Assembly: GCA_963580285.1 (NCBI GenBank)
Contig: OY757011.1
Coordinates: forward strand, 100,718,316-100,782,315
DNA: 64,000 nucleotides
Direction: 5' to 3'
Source of the DNA: Lucinisca nassula
Lineage: Eukaryota > Mollusca > Bivalvia > Lucinida > Lucinidae
Part shown: piece after piece, positions 54,964 through 64,000 of the stretch
How positions within the stretch are numbered: position 1 is the first letter of the stretch
Layout: the number at the start of each line of letters is the position of its first letter
Position numbers and translations under genes: made by a program
Notes under the pieces: generated by a model
The model's input: only the letters and a program-made list of their open reading frames with translations
Database searches by the model: none
What the model was told of the DNA's origin: nothing

Positions 54964-56330
54964 ATCTTCTTTCTTATGAATGTTTTCATTGGTCTTAAAG
55001 GAACTCATTTTTGATTATTATTTGAGATGTCAATCCATCTCAATGTCGGGTAAAAGTCTAACAAAATTGAAACAACATCATCTCCAAAATGACATTTACA
55101 GTTAAACAAACATATATATATATATATTTTTTTTTTTTTTTATCCATGAAGGAAAAATATCCAAAATTCATTTAATGGGAATTTTTCATGGTCATAACTG
55201 TGTCAAATGTTAACGCATTTTGCCCAATAACAATCCCAAACATGCTTCCTTTAGTGGTCTATCATCAGTGAAGTTCCATCCATATATTCCATTAGGTAAA
55301 GGAAAACAATCCAAATTCCATTTAATTATTTACAGTCATAATTCTGCAAAATGTTAATGTATTTTGCCCATTAATAATCCCAAACGTGTTTCATATAGTG
55401 GTCTATATAGTCTGTGAAGTTTAATCCGTATATTCCATTTAGTAAAGGAATATGTGTCCAAAAACCATTTAATCGGAATTGTTAACGACCATAACTCCGT
55501 CAAATATTAAAGTAGTTTGTTCATTAACAATCCCTCACAATACATCCCCAATACCAAGGTATATACAAAATTTGAAGAAGTTTCATCCAAATATTCCATA
55601 AAGTTAAGAAAAAGAGTCCAACAGCAATTTAATGGGAATTGTTAATGGTCATTACTCTGTCAAATGTCAACGCATTTTGCCGATTAACAATCCCAAACAT
55701 AATTTCCTATAGTGGCATATATCTTTGAAGTTTCATCCATATATTCCAGCTAGTAAACGAATGTGTCAAATAACCATTTATTGGGAATTGTTCACGACCA
55801 TAACTCATCAAATGTTAACGTATTTGTTAATGCATTTGCACATTAACAATCCCAAGCATGCTTCCTATAGTGGTCTATACATCTGTGAAGTTGTATCCAT
55901 ATATTCTGTTTTGTGAATGAATAAGTGTCCAAAACCATTTAATGGGAATTGTTAACGGCCATAACTCATCCAATGCTAAAGTACGTGTTAATGTAATTGC
56001 ACATTAACAATCCCAAGCATGCTTCCTATAGTTGTCTATACATCTGTGAAGTTCCATCCATATATTATGTTTAGTGAATGAATAAGTGTCCAAAAACCAT
56101 TTAATGGGAATTGTTAATGTCAAAAGTTAATGTATTTGTTAACACACGTTTTGCATATTGACAATCCCAAACATACTTCCTATAGTGGTATCTGTGAAGT
56201 GTCATCCATATATTCCATTTAGTAAAGGAATAAGTGTCCGACAACCATTTAATGGGAATTGTTAACGACCATAACTCTGTCAAATATTAACGTATTTTGC
56301 CATTAATAATCTATGCCCAAACCACATATC

Positions 56331-57780
56331 CCCAGTACCATGTATTTACAAAGGGGGTCTTTCATTTGTGCCCATGCATGTTTTTTCTCTAAACTTTGTA
56401 TATTAATAAATCAGCATATACAACCTATAAAAATGTATTTAATAAATTATATAAATCAAAGTAGGACTCAGAATGCCATTCTAACTGACCCCTCCATGAG
56501 CTGGTATCTGTCTCTAAATAAGTGCGTCTTAAATCTTATGTTTTATTTAGTTTCAAGATTTATAAACTGGATTGAATGCAGAACTCCATAGGCATTCCTT
56601 TGATACTAAGAAACCTTTTGAATTAATTAAAGTTTACATTTTCTGATAAAATAATTATCAAAAATCTCATTTTTTAATTAGATTTTTAAAAAAAATTCAA
56701 AATTCAATCCCTAAGATAAATATGTTCTAGTCTTTGTCAAGATTTCATTTTGCTAGGAAAACTTGCCATATGTATCTTCTTTAGCTATGCCAAATTTCAT
56801 GAAAATCCAAAACCGGTAACACTGTAGTTTTACACTTTTAATGGATGTAAGTCGTTTCTGCAAAATTTACTATTTTATTGAAATCATCCAAGAACCTTAC
56901 AAAGTGGCAATTCGTAACACTTACGTAATAAAAATGAGATTATACAAATCAAAATGAACACATATTGAGCTGATCTAGCTTAGAAACTATTAAAATATCT
57001 TGAATTTCTGATATTTTCCATTCATTTATACACTATGATCTATCCAAAATAGTAGATAGTAAAACACTAAATCAAAAGGTTTTCTAATCAACAAATTAGG
57101 CTTAACAACATTAATTAGGCTTTTTTATTAGCAGCAAAATTATTGTGAACATGTGCAACTTTATTTAATGACTTTGCATAAGTCATGCTACTCAAATAAG
57201 TGTAAGGCAAGGATATCCATTATTTTCATTTCCATACCAAGCTGGTATGCAAGGACGCAATGGTCAGTGGTTTGTTGTTACTAGTAAAAATAGTTCTGTT
57301 GATAAATCCATGACCAGATTAAGCCTTAGATATACTCAGTCTTTATGAACGCTGGATTATTATCCTAACAAAAAGTTACAGTAATTATTGGTTAGCATTT
57401 CCAAAAATCGAAATGTCACTGATACTGAGTTTCTGTTGCAAAAGATATCATTGATGGATGAGGCGCAGAATATTTGGTGTAAACAAAGCTGTCCCATGAC
57501 CTAGAGAAATTTTGCTATTAGACGGGGAGAGAAACAGTTTCCTTCCTTATAGTACACATGCATAAATATCTCTTTTCTGGATTGGTATTGTAATTGTTGG
57601 CGTTTTTTTTAGTGTCTTATTTTTTCTATTTACTTTGTCAATATAGTGGTTAATTTATCGGAAGCGAGCTTTTAGTATTTGTTTCTGGTTGTAAAACTTT
57701 CAACCACTTCTTGAATATTTCTGCTGAATGCAAGTTCACTATTTTTTAAGCACTGTTCTTGCTTGCTTTTTGTTCATTAA
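56331..57780. other. no gene seen; AT-rich intronic DNA
   Basis: Apart from a short frame at 56313-56591 without motif support, nothing repeated or coding stands out. Confidence 0.45.
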
Positions 57781-57950
57781 CTAGAGCTGTCAGTGAAACT
57801 GACTAGGGCCCCGGCAGCACTATCAGAGGAGTAGGAAAATTTGTGGACGGACAGACGGACAGACAGACAGACGGACAGTCAGACAGACGGACGGAGTGAT
57901 TACTATAGGGCACCCACACTTTCAGTGCGGGGCCCTAATAATTACCAGTA
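57781..57950. mobile_element. minimal pearl-like element
   Basis: CTAGAGCTGTCAGTGAAACT start, AGGGCCCCGGC, a GGACGGACAGACGGACAGAC microsatellite (57845-57895) and a hairpin end GCACCCACACTTTCAGTGCGGGGCCC. It lacks core units: a 170-bp skeleton of the class. Confidence 0.65.
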
Positions 57951-59280
57951 CATTAATTTTCTGTGCAATGTATCTCTCAGCTGAGAAAGAGCATTGCAGT
58001 GTTTGGACAGAAAAAAAACATCACAATGTATTTACTGAAAATAATTTAAAATCCTATGAGTAATGCGATAACTACTCACAGATTAAATAATTATTATCAA
58101 CAGTTCAAATGCTTCTGGATATCTTACATAATGTGTATTGAAATTACTGCAACAACTGCTGAGATAGGTAAATGAAGTGAAAGACCTATACAAATATATA
58201 GACAACACAATCATGATCACATAAGTTTTGGAACACTGACAAATGTACGACCATGTGAATTCTAAAAGCAAATTCAAATGGCTTTGGAATACAACTTCAG
58301 GAAGCCATTTGATTTCGTTCATAGGGGCTATACAAAAAAGATAGATTGGCTAGTGCCTATGCAGATACAAATTCTGAAAACTTAATGTCCAGGAAAAATA
58401 ATCTCAAGTGTTATTGATTTTCCCTAGAGTAAACCTTTCTTTTTAAATGGACAGTTAGGGTTAAACAAACAAACAACAGTTTGACTTGAGAGTCATTTAT
58501 CCCCAGTTGGATAACAAATTTCATAAAATCTGAAGCACCATCTAAAGTGACTGGTATGTTGTTGATTTGAATGTTAAATCTAAACATCACCTTAGCACCA
58601 TTACCAAATTAGAAAAGAAAGACAGAAAGAAAACTGTGCACATGATTACATGGGTGCGTTTGATGACGTTAGGGGGTGGGGGGGGGGGGGGGCAAATTTA
58701 CTGAAATGGATGTTTTAAAGTAATACTTATAATTATGCTATGAACTACTGACACAAACCATACTATACTATAGCCATCCAAATTGAAAGCAATAGTAAAG
58801 TTTTATTAAACAGCATGGCCAAAACATGATAATCATATAATTTCACATTTTGCTGAATCAGGACTATCAGTATTTAGTCTGTTAAAACACAATGTTACCG
58901 GTCCTCAATTTCCATCAAAATTCATCAACATGTTCTTAAGATATGTGGGTAGTTTTTATGCTAAAATGGTGTTTTGACAAAAATTGGAACATGGCAAAAA
59001 TGCATATAAATTTTTAATTAATACAAAAATAGGAGCTGAAATATGGGGACACCATCAAAGAAAACTGAATGCCCAGCCACTATTACTAGACATATGAGGT
59101 CATTCATAGTATCAACTAACTCACCAATTATGGCTTTATTTCATAAAACATAGCAGTTATAGATATATGAAACTCTGAATACTGTAGACAAGTTTATATG
59201 AGAGTACTCCCTGTTGTGATAGAGACTTCATAAACTATGTAATAAATTTACTACGGAAATAAAATTTAAAAGTGAATGCA
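57951..59280. other. no gene seen; intronic
   Basis: A degenerate + strand SINE-C tail (GAGAGTCATTTATCCCCAGT...GAATGTTAAATCT) at 58480-58590 and a G run at 58674-58692. Otherwise AT-rich. Confidence 0.45.
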
Positions 59281-59289
59281 TCGTAATTA

Positions 59290-59975
59290 TAATGGTTATA
59301 CCCAAGGCAATTATTGTGCGTAACTTCATCAAAATCAAAGTGTGGGCAGAAACCAATGCAAATTTCCTATACCTTGAAAGACCCCCATTTGAAGAAAATC
59401 CATGATAAAATACTCAATTTATCGATCGAAAACGCCCCACAAACACTTATATATTTGGATCTGACAAGAGCCGTAACTCTTTCAGTTGTTAACGGATTTT
59501 GCCTGTTAACAATTCCATACCACTCATTCCCGGTATGGCCCTGCACATCGGCGCTTGAAGAAATAGATGGACTGCATGATGCTTTCACGCATAGCTGAAA
59601 CCGACCCGCACACGAGTACAGGCAAACCGCTTAGAGGATCTATGCCTGCCCAAGCAAAGCGGCGCGAGTCGGACCGTCCATGCTTATAAACTCTATTGGT
59701 TTCATTGGGCGGCAGGGCTTGAGATGTCATTTCATCTCAATGTCGGGTTAAAGTTCCACAAAATTGAAAGCAACGTCTCCAAAATGACCTTTACTGTGGT
59801 GACGGGGACGTTAAACCTCAAATCAAAGAAACTAATCATTCCCGGTATGTAAGCATTTAAAAAAATGTCCGTGAATAATTACTCAAGTTATCGATCGGAA
59901 ATGGTACGACGGACGGACAGACACTCGAAAGTATAAAATAATACCCCACCACTATCGTGTGGTGGGGTATAAAAC
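59290..59975. mobile_element. pearl-like element split by SINE-C
   Basis: A unit with CTCAATTTATCGATCGAAAA (about 59413) recurs at 59880 as CTCAAGTTATCGATCGGAAA. A GACGGACGGACAGACACTCG tract and the terminal hairpin ATACCCCACCACTATCG / GTGTGGTGGGGTAT (59941-59970) close it. Confidence 0.65.
59538..59835 (+). mobile_element. SINE-C copy with 14-bp target duplication
   Basis: TCATTCCCGGTATG is duplicated at 59524-59537 and 59836-59849. Tail GGGGACGTTAAACCTCAAAT. Confidence 0.9.
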
Positions 59976-60042
59976 GAAGAAGAAGAAGAAGAAGAAGAAG
60001 AAGAAGAAGAAGAAGAAGAAGAAGAAGAAGAAGAAGAAGAAA
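59976..60042. repeat. (GAA)n microsatellite
   Basis: About 22 uninterrupted GAA/AGA units directly after the terminal hairpin of the preceding element. Confidence 0.95.
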
Positions 60043-60439
60043 TAGACATTACACAACACTAATTATTAGCTAACATAGTTTCTTACACTTACAGAAAAGA
60101 ATTGGCTCCCTAATTTTTTTTCTTGCAAGAGTGGTCTACGTTAAGGGTCGGTATTATTATTTGTAACATTTTCTTTGGTGTGCGTACAAATTACGAGTTC
60201 CCCCTAGTTACGCCCCTGAGTTTCCCTAGTTACGCCCCTGATATTTATCTTATTCTTCGGCAAAAACAGATTGAGGTGCTCGTTTGAACCACAATTAGGC
60301 GTTTATAGTGCGTTCTCACAATCTATGATTCTGGGCAACAGTACTATAATGCATACTCGTACATTCCCTTGTACTGATTGTACGGGGTTTTGCAATACGT
60401 CAAACTTTGTGGGTCAAAAGTGTGTGTGTGTGTTGTACA

Positions 60440-61140
60440 GGGGGGATGGGGGTCTACGTCCACACCAACACTATTTAGGTCATTTTGGAGACGTTGCTTC
60501 CAAGTTTGTGGGACTTTTACCCGACATTGAGATGAAATGACATCTCAAGCCCTACCGCCCGAAAAACCACTAGTTTTTAAGAAGCGATCCGAGGCACACC
60601 AACTTTTGTCTGGGTAGTCTTAGACCATCTAAGCGGATACCCAGTACTCAATTTCGGTCGGTAACAGCCCTGCGTGGAAGCACCATGCAGCGCAATCCAT
60701 TTCTCAAAGCCCCGATGGGCGGGGTACGGGGGAAAAGAGACAGAAGAGATAACAGAGTAGATTAAAGAGAAAGTGACAGTCGAAAAAGGGGATATAAATG
60801 AAAGCGAAGAAACAGTTGAAATAACAGCCTTCCCCTATTCCCTTGCCTGCTGCAAGGACAACAAGCCTTGTCCAACTGTAAGCCAATATCATTCGTAAGA
60901 TACACGGCATCTTCGGATCACTCAGCCGACCGCAAAAGCCCATGTATACTCCAATTTTCTATGTATAAAACAGGTTTTTTTTATTTCAGGTTTAAAGTCC
61001 CTGTCAGCACCATATAGGTCATTTTCGAGACGTTGCTTCCAAATATTTAGGACTTTTACCCGACATCGAGATGAAATGACTTCTCAACGAAACCAATTGG
61101 GTCGATCCGACTCGCAGCACTTTGCCTTGGTAGGCTTGGA
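60440..61140 (-). mobile_element. two SINE-C fragments (minus)
   Basis: One copy at about 60455-60725 (CCACACCAACACTATTTAGG to GCCCCGATGGGCGGGG) and a truncated one at about 60985-61140 (GGTTTAAAGTCCCTGTCAGC to the GCCTTGGTAGGCTT segment). Confidence 0.75.
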
Positions 61141-61194
61141 GCGGTTCTCAATGAGGCGGTTCTAACGAGCTCCCACTACCTATATTTGAAGTAT

Positions 61195-61558
61195 AAATAA
61201 GCAAAATAATGACAACATTTCGTCAGAAACGTAAACATTTTGCAGATATGAAAGAATGCACATTCTAACACAGCGCGCCTATATAGGCAATGGAAAATAA
61301 CTGTGTTTTATTCTACAACAAATCAGGGCAAAGGAGAGCGTGACGAGTGACGTCATTAAAACTGCAAATTTATGACGTCACTAGTCAATTTCCTTGACGT
61401 TGGACGGTGTAACGTCATTTTCTCGCATCGAAAACGTTAGAAAAAGATATAAATGCATGTGTTTCAGTCGATAATTTTAGCGGGATTTCTTCTAACAATG
61501 GCGAAAAGTTGTGAGAATTTGAAGGAAACAATAGCATTATTGCCGAGTTTCAGCGTGT
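61195..61558. other. no gene seen; intronic
   Basis: TGACGTCATTAAAACTGC and ATGACGTCACTAGTC flank 61345-61390 as an imperfect inverted repeat. A broken hairpin core lies just upstream at 61140-61180. Confidence 0.45.
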
Positions 61559-61745
61559 TAGAATCGAAATAGATTAGCTCTAGCTAGTGATTTGTTAGAT
61601 AATAAATAACAGTTTGTCGGTCAGTTGTAAGTAGACAAATCACGCGCGCTACGCGCTCGTGATTTGTCTACTTTACAACTGACCTCCAAACTGTGATTTA
61701 TTACTCAACAAATCACAGCTAGAGCTGATCTATTTCTTAAATAGC
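61559..61745. mobile_element. palindromic MITE with arms of about 80 bp
   Basis: AAATAGATTAGCTCTAGCTA / AGCTAGAGCTGATCTATTT at the ends, ATTTGTTAGATAATAAATAA and its inverse, TAAGTAGACAAATCACG / CGTGATTTGTCTACTT near a GCGCGCTACGCGC centre. A decayed copy is at 63580-63960. Confidence 0.88.
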
Positions 61746-62332
61746 ACACGGGTTAGTTAACGTTATAATGTACAGTGAAATTCGGCTATTAAGACCACCT
61801 GAAATTAGGGCTGGCTAATCAGAGCATAAAAGATAATCGGTTACCAGTCCTGCCATTGTGATCGATAATCGATTAGCAATCACGGAAAATTTGGCCATAA
61901 TTTTACCTGTCTGGCTTTCTGTCAGAGCATGACTCTTACCATATGTTGCAATTTACAATATGTATTTGAACAAACAGTGTAGAACCAGATGAGACGCCGC
62001 AAAATGCGGCGTCTCATCGGGGTCTGCACTGTTTACCACTCATCCAGTTATTTTAGGCACGACTTTAGGTAGTAAATTGTACTTATCAGACAATCGATTA
62101 CAAGCAAACCAGTAATGATAATAATTTTTGTGGAATTTACCGATCGATTAATCGATTATACGATTAAGCGTACCAGCCTTACCTAAAATTAAGCCTAATT
62201 CTGCTTTAAAACGTTATTTAGTATGTTGCAGTTATTCATTCTTTGATTTTTCTGCAAACCGTGTCCTCTGGACCACTTTTTAACAGTTCCAAAAGGTTGT
62301 CTTAATATAGGGATTTTTCTGTATTATTTCAG
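61746..62332. other. intron end; one hairpin
   Basis: A perfect inverted repeat ATGAGACGCCGCA / TGCGGCGTCTCAT with flanks AAACAGTGTAGA and TCTGCACTGTTTA (61970-62035) belongs to the dispersed GACGCCGC hairpin group. The polypyrimidine tract and AG acceptor end at 62332. Confidence 0.6.
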
Positions 62333-63409
62333 GAAACAGAAGAGGAAAGCCAAAGACGAATTATGGAACAAAGGAAGAAACTAATTACTAATACTTGTAA
62401 AAGAACAGGTCCAATTTCTAACAAAACCACTGAGGTATCGGGAGTCAAAGATAAAAATTTGTCCTACTGCATGGTTCAAAAGGCCGGTTGTACTATCTAC
62501 ATACGATTGTTTAAGTTTTTAAATGGACAGAATCGACAGACAGGCACACCGCTGTCTATTGGAAAATACGACGTTCATTACGTCTCGCCTAGCCTTTATG
62601 TGAAATTTACCAAGCAGGATGCAGATTTTGTTAGTAAATCTCTTAGAGCTATGACTGTCCGGGACCCATACACTCGCCTTTGGTCAGCTTATATAGACAA
62701 ACTTTTGTTACCGGATTTCTGGCAAACGAAAGGCAAAATGATAATCAGACAAACAAGAAAGAACGCGTCTACAAAATCACTACAGTGCGGATATGACGTA
62801 ACATTCCCAGAATTCATAAAATACGTCATTTCCACCGGGCATTCCATGGCGTATCTTTCTCAAGATAAACATTGGTTACCGGCCTCAGACATCTGCGACC
62901 CCTGTGTATTTAAGCCAGAAATTATCAGTAAACAGGAAACATTCTTGAAAGATCTTAAATATACCTTATTGAAAAGCAACTTGACAAATATGCTTCGAAA
63001 ACTGATTGCTGATGATCCCACTGAATATGAAATCAAGGATGAAATAGACTATAATTTCAAAATTCATGGCCACCACAAAAAGTGTATTGATAAACTAGGT
63101 TTAAGTAAACTAATCTGGATAGCTTTGACACTCAATGGTTATATCCCTACCGGGGAAAGGTTTCCATCGGATATATACGAAGACAGCCTAAACGCCGATT
63201 CTTTATATGAAATAGTTAAGACGACACGTGCAAGACATAATGTGACTAAATCAGATATAAAGTCAGCAAGGAAAATTGCATTAAGAACTGCATATTCACA
63301 CATTTCAAAAGAAGACATGCAAAGCCTTAGAAAATTGTACAATAATGATTTTGAGATGTTTGGGTACAGAAGTGTACCGGAATTTCTTAGCGCGGAAGCA
63401 CACAGTTAG
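62333..63409 (+). CDS. carbohydrate sulfotransferase, catalytic exon
   Basis: A 358-codon terminal exon that starts after the acceptor TTCTGTATTATTTCAG in phase 0. It belongs to the Sulfotransfer_2 family (CHST8-14/HNK-1 type), Golgi enzymes that move sulfate from PAPS to sugars of glycans. The 5'-phosphosulfate loop is MVQKAGCT (62471-62494; the usual Pro before Lys is Gln). The 3'-phosphate motif is VRDPYTRLWSAY (62657-62692). The conserved C-terminal block is LYNNDFEMFGY (63335). NLT, NVT and NAS sequons suit a luminal domain. With exons 31262 and 50046 the protein would be about 417 residues, within the family range, with a type II anchor. Which sugar it sulfates cannot be told. An in-frame ATG at 62363 could start a shorter form without anchor, but that seems unlikely. 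Confidence 0.92.
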   Translation, partial: ETEEESQRRIMEQRKKLITNTCKRTGPISNKTTEVSGVKDKNLSYCMVQKAGCTIYIRLFKFLNGQNRQTGTPLSIGKYDVHYVSPSLYVKFTKQDADFVSKSLRAMTVRDPYTRLWSAYIDKLLLPDFWQTKGKMIIRQTRKNASTKSLQCGYDVTFPEFIKYVISTGHSMAYLSQDKHWLPASDICDPCVFKPEIISKQETFLKDLKYTLLKSNLTNMLRKLIADDPTEYEIKDEIDYNFKIHGHHKKCIDKLGLSKLIWIALTLNGYIPTGERFPSDIYEDSLNADSLYEIVKTTRARHNVTKSDIKSARKIALRTAYSHISKEDMQSLRKLYNNDFEMFGYRSVPEFLSAEAHS

Positions 63410-63579
63410 CGTATTGGACTATCTGTCTTGGGAGGAATCCAGGCTCGGTGACCTAGGTGCACTTCATTTCGTTGACTACATTCATTGATGATTCTTGATT
63501 CTAATGCATATACGTATGTAACGCAACGTCTGATTGGATATAGTCAAAAATTTGCGACAGTATATTTAAGAAATACATG
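63410..63579. other. 3' untranslated or downstream sequence
   Basis: I see no AATAAA within the first 170 bases after the stop. The polyadenylation site is unknown and may lie in the MITEs that follow. Confidence 0.4.
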
Positions 63580-63960
63580 CAGATCAGCTCTAGCAGTGAT
63601 TTATTGAGTGATATAGGGCCTATCACCGTTTGGAGGTTATTTGTGAAGTAGATGAAATCATGAGCGCGTAGCGCCAGTGATCTGACCGACAAACACTGAT
63701 TTATCACTCAATAGAGCTGGGCCAAGTTCTTCAAAGCATCGTTAGTTTAACGAGCTCGTTAGTGGTCATGTTGTTAACTGTTCTAGCAAGTTCAATTTCT
63801 AAAATTTTGGTATTTTTGCTGAAATAAATGTGAGCGGAAAAACTTTTTTTCAGCAAAAATATTAGCATATTTGCCATATTGATTGATCAAAGTTTTAACG
63901 ATACATTATCTAACGACGTCGATAGTTTTGAACAACTGGCCCCTGATCTATTTCAAGTCT
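63580..63960. mobile_element. decayed palindromic MITE with a nested GGGCCA MITE
   Basis: Outer element: CAGATCAGCTCTAGCAGTG ... GAGCGCGTAGCGCC ... TGATTTATCACTCAATAGAGCTG, resuming at CTGATCTATTTCAAG (63944). Inner element (63721-63943): GGGCCAAGTTCTTCAAAGCA ... TTTTGAACAACTGGCCC. CTG flanks the inner element on both sides. Confidence 0.8.
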
Positions 63961-64000
63961 AACACACTAAAGGTCGACGAAAATGTTATTGAATTCCTTC

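Larger units (their letters stand above)
54528..55021 (+). mobile_element. complete retrozyme-like retroelement with twin hammerhead ribozymes
   Basis: 494 bp flanked by the 7-bp duplication TTGAGAT (54521-54527 and 55022-55028), inside a SINE-C. Its first and last 111 bp (54528-54638 and 54911-55021) are identical and each contains a full hammerhead. The distance between predicted cleavage sites is 383 nt, so self-cleavage of a transcript would release a 383-nt unit RNA able to circularise. Unit sequence GCAGCTGGTGTTGTGCCG and GTGTGGCGGCCGTAAAACGT is shared with the elements at 43.4 and 49.3 kb. It is non-coding and would depend on enzymes from elsewhere. Retrozymes of animals have this plan. 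Identity of the repeats suggests a recent insertion. Confidence 0.92.
54335..55115 (+). mobile_element. SINE-C copy split by a retrozyme
   Basis: The 5' part runs from CCGCGCCCATCGGGGTTGAA to GGCTGGGCTTGAGAT (54527). The 3' part resumes at 55022 (TTGAGATGTCAATCCATCTC) and ends near 55110 with altered tail sequence. TTGAGAT is repeated at the break. Confidence 0.88.
53690..56330. repeat. tandem array, units of about 165-180 bp, interrupted at 54325-55110
   Basis: Units contain AACCATTTAATGGGAATTGTTAA, CATAACTCTGTCAAATGTTAA, CATTTTGCCCATTAACAATC, CCAAACATGCTTCCTATAGT and GTGAAGTTTCATCCATATAT. About a dozen units are visible, many only 75-85 percent alike by eye. A SINE-C copy carrying a retrozyme interrupts it. 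Confidence 0.82.

Noticed and set aside
60271..60540. 89-codon reading frame
   Set aside because: It runs across a SINE-C fragment and a GT run. No protein motif.

Overview
The window is animal nuclear DNA, most likely from a bivalve mollusc and probably a clam. It is AT-rich, has no operons, and is dominated by transposable elements typical of bivalves: tRNA-derived SINEs, pearl/Helentron-like elements with tandem cores, palindromic MITEs, Penelope-like retroelements and Gypsy. I could support only one host gene. It is a split carbohydrate sulfotransferase on the + strand: a signal-anchor exon at 31262-31364, a 74-bp exon at 50046-50119, and a catalytic exon at 62333-63409. Splice phases agree across the two introns of 18.7 and 12.2 kb. 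The product would be about 417 residues.

Layout. 1-300 is a pentanucleotide array. 690-1260 is a dead mariner (-). 2330-3700 is a pearl-like tandem element. 5.6-10.4 kb holds a Polinton/Maverick-type DNA polymerase B pseudogene opened by two SINEs, a PIF/Harbinger-like MITE and three other MITEs. 10.5-11.15 kb is a compact pearl-like element. 11.5-12.1 and 16.06-18.36 kb hold broken, partly inverted pieces of a Penelope-like element. 18.4-26.2 kb is almost wholly tandem repeats, with one element nested in another. 26.2-27.6 kb is a Gypsy leader/LTR fragment carrying a hammerhead-ribozyme retroelement. 28.9-35.6 kb holds microsatellites, head-to-head SINEs, MITEs, a minisatellite and two foldback elements. 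36.1-48.2 kb is a minus-strand Gypsy-type element with Gag, zinc knuckle, protease, integrase and reverse transcriptase. Its integrase lies before its reverse transcriptase, and it is interrupted by other elements. 49.3-56.3 kb holds more hammerhead elements, MITEs and a tandem array. 56.3-62.3 kb is mostly unassigned DNA with SINE pieces, ahead of the last sulfotransferase exon.

Three systems stand out. (1) A Naiad-type Penelope element at about 38.7-42.4 kb has one open frame of about 1030 codons, broken only by four TGA codons. At least two sit where zinc-binding cysteines are expected. A near-ideal SECIS fold overlaps its TAA stop codon, so it reads as a selenoprotein-encoding retrotransposon. 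(2) A complete 494-bp element at 54528-55021 has 7-bp target duplications and identical 111-bp ends. Each end carries a full type I hammerhead ribozyme, so it is a retrozyme. Four more copies of the wider ribozyme family, if its two ends are counted as one, lie at 26.7, 43.4 and 49.4 kb and here. (3) A long hairpin of about 70 nt recurs about 18 times and forms the centre of two MITE families with different ends.

All names come from reading translations, motifs and repeats by eye. No database search or folding program was run.
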